From the NCBI GenBank assembly GCA_012514915.1, contig JAAYZJ010000012.1, positions 1 to 5,315 on the forward strand: DNA of 5,315 bases, in the 5' to 3' direction. Positions 1 to 5,250 of the stretch are shown here, one piece after another. The notes below the pieces were generated by a model. It had not been told where the DNA came from and searched no databases. It saw only the letters and a list, made by a program, of their open reading frames with translations. The stretch is from Lentisphaerota bacterium. Lineage in GTDB: Bacteria; Verrucomicrobiota; Kiritimatiellia; RFP12; JAAYLN01. The translations under genes were made by a program, and so were the position numbers. Each line of letters opens with the position of its first letter. The first letter of the stretch is position 1.

Positions 1-290
1 CTGCCGGAGACCGCATCGAACTCCCGGCGCAACCGCTGGTAAATGGGCGAGGCGAGATCCCGCTCCGTGAACGTCAGGGCCTGGGCCTGCTCCGGGATCA
101 CCGACTGGGCGATGGCCGCCGTCTGCATCAGCAGGATGTCCTGCGCACGGGAGGTCGCGAGCGCCGCCACCTGCCGCACCTGCCACAGGCCGACGCCCGC
201 CGTGACGGCACACAGGATCAGCAGCGCGGCCGTCGGAATGTGCGCCGGGCGGCGGCCGACGGCCGCAGAGGTCGATGGGTTGGCGTTCAC
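1..290 (-). CDS. N-terminal part of a membrane-anchored signalling protein, probably a sensor kinase (partial)
   Basis: Reading the minus strand from a GTG at 290-288 gives 96 open codons that run off the left edge. Residues 1-17 are polar with Arg13-Arg14. Residues about 18-38 form one hydrophobic membrane helix (IPTAALLILCAVTAGVGLW). The remainder, about 39-96, is Ala/Gln-rich and helical, and would lie outside the cytoplasm. The stretch ALTFTERDLASPIYQRLRRE resembles the start of the extracytoplasmic sensing segment of membrane-bound PAS/histidine-kinase proteins that I recall from Verrucomicrobia and relatives. No PAS, kinase or other catalytic domain lies inside the window, so the output domain is unknown. 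The frame is closed by a TGA about 30 codons upstream, and GTG is the only good start. No Shine-Dalgarno is visible before it. The gene lies downstream of radC in the same direction but is separated by 221 nt with its own candidate sigma-54 promoter, so it is probably transcribed separately. A diguanylate cyclase or chemoreceptor remains possible. Confidence 0.7.
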   Translation of the reverse strand, partial: MNANPSTSAAVGRRPAHIPTAALLILCAVTAGVGLWQVRQVAALATSRAQDILLMQTAAIAQSVIPEQAQALTFTERDLASPIYQRLRREFDAVSG

Positions 291-310
291 GGTATTGAAG
301 TTGAACTTGG

Positions 311-326
311 AGCAGCCCCTGTGCCA
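311..326 (-). promoter_or_regulatory. Candidate sigma-54 (-24/-12) promoter for the sensor gene
   Basis: The minus strand reads TGGCACAGGGGCTGCT. Against the RpoN consensus TGGCACGN4TTGCW it matches all six bases of the -24 block and TGC plus W of the -12 block. The invariant GG and GC are separated by exactly 10 nt. The mismatches are A for G at the seventh base and C for T at the twelfth. The predicted start of transcription is near 300, leaving only about 10 nt before the GTG at 290, which fits the absence of a Shine-Dalgarno. It is identified from sequence alone; no rpoN gene or activator is in the window. Confidence 0.5.
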
Positions 327-402
327 ACCGGCGTCAGTGGTGGGAGGAACGCCGCCAACGGTGGAAAGACCGCGGAAAGGGTTCGTTCAACATGAGAATC
401 CG

Positions 403-417
403 GCCCCGTGGCGGGGC
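403..417. repeat. 15-nt perfect palindrome (GCCCCG / CGGGGC, 3-nt centre)
   Basis: A 6-bp inverted repeat with a TGG/CCA centre. It lies in the radC-sensor gap, about 103-117 nt upstream of the transcription start predicted from the sigma-54 motif, the usual distance range for an enhancer-binding-protein site. No T-run follows on either strand, so it does not look like an intrinsic terminator. In GC-rich DNA such a hairpin can also arise by chance. Confidence 0.35.
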
Positions 418-511
418 GATGATCCCCATGCCCGCCGTCTCCTTTTTCATAAACGACAAATCCTCGCAAAATGAAGAACCCGCGTGCCCGCCTGCGTCTC
501 TCGAGCCGGGC

Positions 512-1270
512 CTACTCGAACGGCGCCAGCCCCTGCTGGCGCATGCTGACGTAGCCGCCCTGGCCCCCCCTGGGCTGCCCCAGGACGATGTGGTCGAGGA
601 GGCGGATCCCCATCAGCTTGGCGGCCTCGACGATCTGCCGCGTGACGCGGACATCGGCGCTGGAGGGGGTCGGATCGCCCGAGGGGTGGTTGTGGGCGAT
701 GATCATCGAGACGGCGTTGTGCCGGATGGCCGGCATGAGAACCTCGCGCGGATTGGCGGGACTGCTGTCGGCCGTCCCCTTGGAGACGTCGAACGGCTGC
801 TCCATCAGGCGGTTCTTGGCGTTCAGCAGCACGACCCAGAAGACCTCGGTCGGCAGGTGGCGGGTCTTGGGCTCGAGCAGGTTGTAGACCGCCGCGGCGT
901 CGTTGAGCAGCGGCGTCTCGGCGCTCGGAGCCTGGCCGGCGGCGCGCCGTCCCAGCTCGAGCGCGGCGGCCAGCTCCATCGCCTTGACCTTGCCGATCCC
1001 CGGGATGCGCAGCGCCAGCAGTTCCGCGTAGGTCAGACGCGAGAGCCCCAGCAGCCCGCCGCCGCGGGCCAGGGTGGTGCGGGCGAGGTCGATCACGTTC
1101 TGCCCGCGGCGGCCGGTCCGCAGCAGAATGGCTAGGAGAACCTCGTCGGCGACGTTGCGGACGCCCCGGCGCGCGAGTTCCTCGCGCGGGCGCATCTCGG
1201 TGGGTAGTTCACGGATGACCGTCGCCGAATACGGCGTCGGTTCGATGCTGGGCGAACGACGCGGGTCCAT
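512..1270 (-). CDS. radC: RadC family JAB/MPN-domain protein (UPF0758)
   Basis: Encodes 252 residues, slightly longer than the usual roughly 225. The family opening IRELPTEMRPREELARRG is at 19-36. A helix-hairpin-helix DNA-binding motif follows (LALRIPGIGKVKAMEL, 85-100). The C-terminal JAB/MPN metal-binding domain carries Glu142 (TEVFWVVLLN), His193 and His195 (HNHPSGDP) and Asp206, the full JAMM-type ligand set, so a metal-dependent hydrolase fold is intact. The segment GTADSSPANPREVL replaces the more usual GTLxxSxVHPREV. RadC was named a DNA repair protein, but the original E. coli radC phenotype was traced to recG, and its true role is unsettled. The ATG at 1270 is chosen because GGAG lies 5 nt upstream and the next Met (residue 26) would remove the conserved IRELP motif. 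This start places its first 62 nt inside the end of miaA in another frame, which points to translational coupling. It is last in the dksA-like/lspA/miaA/radC run. Confidence 0.95.
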   Translation of the reverse strand: MDPRRSPSIEPTPYSATVIRELPTEMRPREELARRGVRNVADEVLLAILLRTGRRGQNVIDLARTTLARGGGLLGLSRLTYAELLALRIPGIGKVKAMELAAALELGRRAAGQAPSAETPLLNDAAAVYNLLEPKTRHLPTEVFWVVLLNAKNRLMEQPFDVSKGTADSSPANPREVLMPAIRHNAVSMIIAHNHPSGDPTPSSADVRVTRQIVEAAKLMGIRLLDHIVLGQPRGGQGGYVSMRQQGLAPFE

Positions 1271-2228
1271 GCTGTCTCCAGGTTTCCAGTACCAGGCCGG
1301 CGACCTGCGCCACGGGCATGTCGTCGGTGATGTCGATCCAGTGTACGGCAATCTGGTGGCGGAACCAAGTCATTTGACGCTTGGCGAGCTGCCGCGTGCG
1401 GGCGGCGATTCGCCCGGCGGCCGCGGCGGCGTCGAGCCGGCCGTCGGCGAGGGCGAGGGCCTCGGCATAGCCGATGGCCTGCGCGGCCGTCGCCGCGAGC
1501 GCGCCGGCCGCGCGCAGGGCGAGGGCCTCGGCGACGAGGCCGTCGGCCAGCATCCGCTCCACCCGCCGCTCGATCCGGGCGTGGAGCTGGTCGCGCGGCA
1601 TCCGCAGGACCGCGACCACCGCCGAGGGGGGCGGGACCCCGGCGTCGCCGGCCGGGGGGCGGGCGGGCGGCGGCGGGAGCTCCGCCAGTTCGAGCGCGCG
1701 GATGCAGCGGCGCGGGTTGTGCCGGTCGCCGGGGGCGAGCCGCGCGGCGGCTCCCAGGCGGTCGAGCGCCCGCCAGAGCCCCTCGACCCCCTCGCGCGCG
1801 AAGCACGCCTGCCAGAAGCGGCGCCGGGCGGGATCGGAGGGCCCGCGGTCGAGCCCCTCCAGACCGGCGCGGAAGTACAGACCGGTTCCTCCCGCCACGA
1901 TCACGGGGCGGCCGGGGGCGAGCGCCGCCAGCCCCCGCCGTGCATGGGCGAGCCAGTCGCCCGCGCTGAACGGCTGGCCGGGATCGACGCAGTCGATCCC
2001 CAGATAGGGAACCGCTCCCCGCTCCGCCGGGGGCGGCTTGGCCGTTCCGATGTCCATGCCGCGGTAGACGAGCATCGAGTCGGCCGACAGGATGGCGGCG
2101 CCGTGGCGCTCGGCGATCCACTGGGCGGCGGCGCTCTTGCCCGTGGCCGTCGCGCCCGCCAGAAGCCAGGCCGTGCCCGGCGGCGCGCTCAGCGGCGGGC
2201 GCCGTGCTGTGGAGTCGGCGCCGCGCAT
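1209..2228 (-). CDS. miaA: tRNA dimethylallyltransferase MiaA
   Basis: Transfers a dimethylallyl group to N6 of adenosine-37 in tRNAs that read UNN codons, the first step towards ms2i6A; the enzyme is cytoplasmic. From the ATG at 2228 it is 339 residues. Diagnostic motifs in order: P-loop GATATGKS (25-32), SADSMLVYRGMDIGTAKP with the catalytic-type Asp50 (48-65), VAGGTGLYFRAGLEGL (111-126), NPRRCIRALEL (171-181), the RIERRVERMLADGLVAEA helix (218-235), AIGYAEAL, and TRQLAKRQMTWFRHQ (278-292). A Pro-rich stretch of about 20 residues (184-203) sits in the variable segment. The C-terminal 20 or so residues have no family motif and overlap radC. The ATG at 2228 follows the lspA stop by 4 nt and is preferred. 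An upstream in-frame GTG at 2261 would add 11 residues and overlap lspA by 29 nt. The ribosome site is only a weak GGGG/CGGG run, which suggests coupling to lspA translation. Confidence 0.96.
   Translation of the reverse strand: MRGADSTARRPPLSAPPGTAWLLAGATATGKSAAAQWIAERHGAAILSADSMLVYRGMDIGTAKPPPAERGAVPYLGIDCVDPGQPFSAGDWLAHARRGLAALAPGRPVIVAGGTGLYFRAGLEGLDRGPSDPARRRFWQACFAREGVEGLWRALDRLGAAARLAPGDRHNPRRCIRALELAELPPPPARPPAGDAGVPPPSAVVAVLRMPRDQLHARIERRVERMLADGLVAEALALRAAGALAATAAQAIGYAEALALADGRLDAAAAAGRIAARTRQLAKRQMTWFRHQIAVHWIDITDDMPVAQVAGLVLETWRQHGPASFAQHRTDAVFGDGHP
1276..1279 (-). promoter_or_regulatory. Ribosome binding site of radC, inside miaA
   Basis: GGAG on the minus strand, five nucleotides before the ATG at 1270, lying within miaA codons. 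It decides the radC start and supports the miaA/radC overlap as real. A start nearer the miaA stop would remove conserved residues. Confidence 0.65.
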
Positions 2229-2232
2229 CCCG

Positions 2233-2706
2233 TCACGCCCCGCCGTCGCCCCGCCCCGCACACGGCCCCTGCCTGAACTGGCCGATCAGGTAGAGGCCGA
2301 TCCCGATGCAGATGGCGCTGTCGGCGACGTTGAAGGCGGGGAAGTGCCAGGCGCCGTGGTGGAAGTCTAGAAAGTCGACGACATACCCGAGGCGCACGCG
2401 GTCGATCAGATTGCCGATGATGCCTCCCGCCAGCAGGGGAAGGGCGGCCCGCCCGCAGGACGTGGCCCCGAACAGCTCGCGGCGCCGGTGCAGGATCAGA
2501 CCCAGCATGGCGAGCGAGAAGAGCACCAACAGCAGACGCCAGCCCGCCAGCAGGCCCCACGCCGCCCCCGTGTTGCGGATGTAGTGCAGGTTGAACAGGC
2601 CGGGGACGACGACGAGCTTCTCGGAGTAGAGGAAGCACATCTGGATCCAGAGCTTGGTCAGCTGGTCCAGGAGGACGGTCCCCCCGATCAGGAGCGCGAG
2701 TCGCAT
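2233..2706 (-). CDS. lspA: Lipoprotein signal peptidase (signal peptidase II)
   Basis: An inner-membrane aspartic protease that cuts the signal peptide from prolipoproteins after Lgt has added the diacylglyceryl group. It is 157 residues, normal for the family, with four hydrophobic segments at about 4-20, 56-73, 85-102 and 126-145. Family landmarks are Asp14 with Lys18 (LLDQLTK), the RNTGAAWG box (44-51), GGIIGNLIDRVRLGYVVDF (94-112) and FPAFNVADS (122-130). Asp111 (VVDF) and Asp129 (VADS) are in the positions of the catalytic aspartate pair, so the enzyme looks intact. The ATG at 2706 begins 15 nt after the stop of the dksA-like gene. No strong Shine-Dalgarno precedes it, so translation may be coupled. 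miaA follows after 4 nt. As far as I recall, a DksA/TraR-like gene beside lspA occurs in several bacterial groups. Confidence 0.96.
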   Translation of the reverse strand: MRLALLIGGTVLLDQLTKLWIQMCFLYSEKLVVVPGLFNLHYIRNTGAAWGLLAGWRLLLVLFSLAMLGLILHRRRELFGATSCGRAALPLLAGGIIGNLIDRVRLGYVVDFLDFHHGAWHFPAFNVADSAICIGIGLYLIGQFRQGPCAGRGDGGA

Positions 2707-2721
2707 GGCCGCGTCTGTCCG

Positions 2722-3528
2722 TCAGGGAACGAAGCGCCGCGGAGCGGGCGCCGGCGCGCCCGGCCGCCGCTCCTGCGCCGACTGGCAGTCGATGCAGTTG
2801 CGGGCGAAGGGGAGCGCCAGCAGACGCTGCTTGCGGATCAGCGACTGGCAGCTCTGGCAGATGCCGTAGGTGCCGTCGTCGATCTCGCGCAGGGCCTCGT
2901 CGATCGCGTAGATGCGGCGCTGCACGCCGCCGGCCCGTTCGAGCGAGAAGAGACGGTCAAAGGCGTCCGTGCCGTCCTCGGCGTGGTTGGCCTCATCTTC
3001 GCGACGTAGCGAGGAGTCGCGCAGATAGGCGACTTTGCCGCTGAGATCGTCGCGCAGCTTCATCAGCAGGTTGCGGAAGTCGTCGAGATCCGCATCGCTG
3101 AAGCGGACGGCCGGCGCCTTCGGTGCGGCCTTCGGTGCGGCCTTGGGTGCCGTCTTGCGGGCGGTCCTGGGAAGGGGCTTGGGTGCCGCCTTGGCGGCCG
3201 TCTTGGTGGTGGCCTTGGCGGGGGGCTGGGCGGTCTGTTTGGCCGCCACCGGTCTGGCGGGAGCCTTCGTGGGCACGGTCTTGCACACGGGCTTGGATGC
3301 CGCCCTGACGGCGGTTTTGGGGGTGGTTTTCGCCCGGGATGCAGCCTTGACGGCGGGTTTGGGAATGGATTTCGCCGGACCCGCCTGCTTGCCGGGAGCC
3401 GCGGTCGCCCGCTGACCGGCAACGCGCTTGAGCACGCGGCCGGCGGCGGGGGAGGCTGACTTGCCCGCAGGTTTCGTGACAGGTTTGACGGCATGACCAG
3501 CCGTAGTCCTGGTTCGCTTCTGTGACAT
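2722..3528 (-). CDS. DksA/TraR-type C4 zinc-finger protein with a Lys/Ala/Pro-rich histone H1-like N-terminal tail
   Basis: Encodes 268 residues in two parts. Residues 1-140 are low complexity, almost all Lys, Ala, Pro, Thr, Arg and Val, ending in KAAPKAAPKAAPKAP. This composition is typical of histone H1-like tails that bind DNA without sequence preference. Residues about 142-250 form a DksA/TraR module: a helical hairpin (147-220) with the acidic stretch HAEDGTDAFDRLFSLER near its tip, then a C4 zinc finger with Cys224, Cys227, Cys245 and Cys248 (CQSC, 17 residues, CIDC). Classical DksA is about 150 residues, binds the RNA polymerase secondary channel and works with ppGpp. Whether this protein does so, or acts as a nucleoid protein, is not known from sequence. 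The start at 3528 is chosen for its strong AAGGAG. Forty-eight in-frame codons further upstream cover the promoter region and do not look coding. It is first in the lspA/miaA/radC operon. Confidence 0.93.
   Translation of the reverse strand: MSQKRTRTTAGHAVKPVTKPAGKSASPAAGRVLKRVAGQRATAAPGKQAGPAKSIPKPAVKAASRAKTTPKTAVRAASKPVCKTVPTKAPARPVAAKQTAQPPAKATTKTAAKAAPKPLPRTARKTAPKAAPKAAPKAPAVRFSDADLDDFRNLLMKLRDDLSGKVAYLRDSSLRREDEANHAEDGTDAFDRLFSLERAGGVQRRIYAIDEALREIDDGTYGICQSCQSLIRKQRLLALPFARNCIDCQSAQERRPGAPAPAPRRFVP
3116..3151. repeat. Three tandem 12-bp units inside the dksA-like gene
   Basis: On the plus strand GCCTTCGGTGCG occurs twice exactly (3116-3127 and 3128-3139), followed by the diverged copy GCCTTGGGTGCC (3140-3151). 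Each unit encodes a four-residue Lys-Ala-Ala-Pro-like repeat on the minus strand, so unit gain or loss stays in frame and changes only tail length. Confidence 0.8.
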
Positions 3529-3533
3529 CCCGA

Positions 3534-3539
3534 CTCCTT
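3534..3539 (-). promoter_or_regulatory. Strong Shine-Dalgarno of the dksA-like gene
   Basis: AAGGAG on the minus strand, five nucleotides before the ATG at 3528. It is the best ribosome site in the window and fixes this start over more upstream in-frame codons. Confidence 0.8.
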
Positions 3540-3603
3540 CAGTACGACAGCGGGAAGCCGACCCCCGCGGCCGGATCTCCTCGCGCCGAATCTTTGAGCG
3601 CGC

Positions 3604-3632
3604 ATCATACCCGAAAGTCAAAACGAATGCAA
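3604..3632 (-). promoter_or_regulatory. Probable sigma-70-type promoter for the dksA-like/lspA/miaA/radC operon
   Basis: The minus strand has TTGCAT (3632-3627), a 17-nt spacer and TATGAT (3609-3604). The -10 matches 5 of 6 consensus bases and the -35 keeps TTG. The region is clearly AT-richer than its surroundings. Predicted transcription would begin near 3597, giving a leader of about 70 nt. A second TTGACT lies only 6 nt from the -10 and is too close to pair with it. Confidence 0.5.
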
Positions 3633-3649
3633 ACGAATACCTCCCGAAT
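3624..3649. repeat. Phased CGAAT direct repeats over the operon promoter
   Basis: CGAAT begins at 3624, 3634 and 3645 on the plus strand, steps of 10 and 11 nt, that is, one helical turn each. The first two sit in a longer shared motif, ATTCGTTT on the minus strand. They overlap the -35 element and extend upstream of it. A fourth CGAAT at 3587 lies near the expected transcription start. This could be an operator for a regulator of unknown identity. Confidence 0.35.
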
Positions 3650-3663
3650 GCCCAAGGTTCGTC

Positions 3664-3692
3664 TTTCCCCAAGCGCCCGATTGCGCTACACT
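3664..3692 (+). promoter_or_regulatory. Weak candidate promoter for purB
   Basis: TACACT at 3687-3692 resembles a -10 element (4 of 6), with TTTCCC 17 nt upstream as a poor -35. It is the best candidate seen between the divergent promoter and purB and would give a leader of about 40 nt. The evidence is the -10 match and position only. Confidence 0.25.
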
Positions 3693-3727
3693 ACCGGACA
3701 TGTCTGCGGACCGGAGGGGTCTGCAGC

Positions 3728-3732
3728 AAAGG
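3728..3732 (+). promoter_or_regulatory. Ribosome binding site of purB
   Basis: AAAGG lies seven nucleotides before the ATG at 3740. It favours this start over the ATG at 3700, which is in another frame. Confidence 0.5.
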
Positions 3733-3739
3733 CCCCGCT

Positions 3740-5122
3740 ATGTCCGACGCCCAAGACACGCTTTTGAACATCACGCCGCTGGACGGGCGCTATGCCGCGC
3801 GCCTGGCCCCCCTGACAACCATTTTTTCCGAATTCGGCCTGATCCGGCGGCGGTTCGAGGTGGAGGTCGCCTGGCTGATCGCCTTGTGCGACGAACCGGG
3901 CATCCCCGAAGCCGTCCCGTTGACCGCCGACGAAACGGCCTGGCTCAATGGCCTGGCGCAGGGCTTCTCGCTCGACGACGCCCGGCGCGTCAAGGCGATC
4001 GAGGCGACCACCAACCACGATGTCAAGGCGGTCGAGTACGCGCTGCGCGAGAAACTGGCGGGAACCCCGCTGGCCAACCGCGCCGGGTTCATCCACTTCG
4101 CCTGCACCTCCGAGGATATCAACAACCTGGCCCACGCCCTGATGCTCCGCGACGGCCTCGCCGTCCTGCGCGACGCGCGCCGCGACCTGCTTGGCGCGCT
4201 CGCCTCCCTGGCGTGGTCGCTGGGCAACCTCCCCATGCTGGCCCGGACGCACGGCCAGGCCGCCACCCCCACCACGCTGGGCAAGGAGTTCGCCGTCTTC
4301 GCGCATCGTCTCGGCCGCATCGACCGGCAGATCGACGCCGTCGAGCTGCCGGCCAAGCTTAACGGCGCCGTCGGCAACTACAATGCCCACGTAGTCGCCT
4401 ACCCCGAGGTTCACTGGGAGGCGCTGGCGCGCCGCGTCATCGAGGAGCGCTTCGGACTGCGCCAGAATCCGCTGACCACCCAGATCGAGTCGCACGACGG
4501 CATGGCCGAACTGTTCGATGCCCTCTGCCGCTGGAACACCGTGCTCCTCTCGCTCGACCGCGACGTCTGGAGCTACATCTCGGCCGGCTATCTGGCGCAG
4601 CAGGCGGTCGCCGGCGAGGTCGGTTCGTCGACCATGCCCCACAAGATCAACCCGATCGACTTTGAAAACAGCGAGGGCAATCTCGGACTGGCCAACGCCC
4701 TGCTCGGGCACCTGGCGCGCAAGCTGCCGGTGTCCCGCCTGCAGCGCGACCTGACCGACTCGACGGTCATCCGCAGCGTGGGAGCGGCCTTCGGCCACAC
4801 GCTGCTGGCCATGCTCGCGACCCGCAAGGGCCTCGGCAAGCTGCACGCCGACCACGAGCGCCTCGCCGGGGATCTCGACCAGGCGTGGGAGGTGCTCGCC
4901 GAGCCGGTGCAGACGGTCATGCGCAAGGCCGGCCTGCCCAACCCCTACGAGCAGCTCAAGGCGATGACCCGCGGCCAGGCGATCACGGCCGACACCCTGC
5001 GCGCCTTCATCGCGCAGCTCGACCTGCCCGCCGCCGACAAGCGCCGGCTCCTCGCGCTGACGCCGGCCAGCTACATCGGCCTGGCGCCGCAACTGGCCCG
5101 GCGCGTGCGCCGCCCGTCGTGA
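3740..5122 (+). CDS. purB: Adenylosuccinate lyase
   Basis: Catalyses two fumarate-releasing steps of purine synthesis: SAICAR to AICAR, and adenylosuccinate to AMP; cytoplasmic homotetramer. It is 460 residues, close to the 456 of E. coli PurB, and resembles that long type throughout rather than the shorter B. subtilis type. Landmarks: ITPLDGRYAARL (11-22), ERTTNHDVKAVEY-like EATTNHDVKAVEY (88-100), FIHFACTSEDINNLAHALML (117-136), ARTHGQAATPTTLGKE with catalytic His171 (168-183), KLNGAVGNYNAH (206-217), and the flexible signature loop GSSTMPHKINPIDFENSEGN (295-314) bearing the catalytic serine. WEVLAEPVQTVMRK (383-396) and TPASYIGLAPQLA close the protein. All active-site motifs are intact. 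It is transcribed away from the dksA-like operon across 211 nt. pyrE follows after 128 nt on the same strand, so the two may share a transcript. Confidence 0.98.
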   Translation: MSDAQDTLLNITPLDGRYAARLAPLTTIFSEFGLIRRRFEVEVAWLIALCDEPGIPEAVPLTADETAWLNGLAQGFSLDDARRVKAIEATTNHDVKAVEYALREKLAGTPLANRAGFIHFACTSEDINNLAHALMLRDGLAVLRDARRDLLGALASLAWSLGNLPMLARTHGQAATPTTLGKEFAVFAHRLGRIDRQIDAVELPAKLNGAVGNYNAHVVAYPEVHWEALARRVIEERFGLRQNPLTTQIESHDGMAELFDALCRWNTVLLSLDRDVWSYISAGYLAQQAVAGEVGSSTMPHKINPIDFENSEGNLGLANALLGHLARKLPVSRLQRDLTDSTVIRSVGAAFGHTLLAMLATRKGLGKLHADHERLAGDLDQAWEVLAEPVQTVMRKAGLPNPYEQLKAMTRGQAITADTLRAFIAQLDLPAADKRRLLALTPASYIGLAPQLARRVRRPS

Positions 5123-5145
5123 GCGTCTGCGCGCGTTTGAAGGGA

Positions 5146-5170
5146 TTGACCCATTGACCGAGTTGACCGA
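5146..5170. repeat. Three tandem TTGACC units between purB and pyrE
   Basis: TTGACC begins at 5146, 5154 and 5163, with unit lengths of 8 and 9 nt; the last two share TTGACCGA. They start 24 nt after the purB stop. None is followed by a suitable -10 element at 16-18 nt, so they do not look like promoter -35 boxes. The function is unknown. Confidence 0.6.
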
Positions 5171-5250
5171 AGGGACAGGGTGGCGGCGCGAGGCCTGCGA
5201 AGCCAGGCGTGCGATGCGACTGCCGGCCCCCACACAAGAAAGCGACCCCG

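Noticed and set aside
287..469. 60-codon minus-strand frame from a TTG whose TGA overlaps the sensor GTG (GTGA)
   Set aside because: The overlap looks like coupling, but the start is a TTG without a ribosome site, its first codons have low G/C at third positions unlike the neighbours, and the peptide is featureless.
43..474. 143-codon plus-strand open frame across the left end
   Set aside because: It is antisense to the sensor gene and its upstream region. The minus-strand reading has a clear membrane helix and family-like sequence, while this frame has no structure.
486..511. Hairpin after radC (GCCCG / CGGGC) as a terminator
   Set aside because: The stem is only 5 bp with a 16-nt loop, and the T-rich stretch on the minus strand begins about 10 nt later.
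1074..2276. 400-codon open frame on the plus strand opposite miaA and the radC start
   Set aside because: Arg/Gly/Ala-rich antisense shadow of two well-supported genes, with no motifs.
3697..3704. GACATGTC palindrome upstream of purB as an operator
   Set aside because: An 8-bp palindrome alone is expected by chance fairly often, and it shows no second half-site or match to a known regulator.
3700..4362. ATG at 3700 opening a 220-codon plus-strand frame
   Set aside because: It is out of frame with purB and is Arg/Pro/Gly-rich; purB itself starts at 3740 with a ribosome site.
5193..5208. Hairpin GCCTG / CAGGC after purB as a terminator
   Set aside because: Five base pairs, 6-nt loop and no T-run; it is too weak to claim that purB and pyrE are separately terminated.
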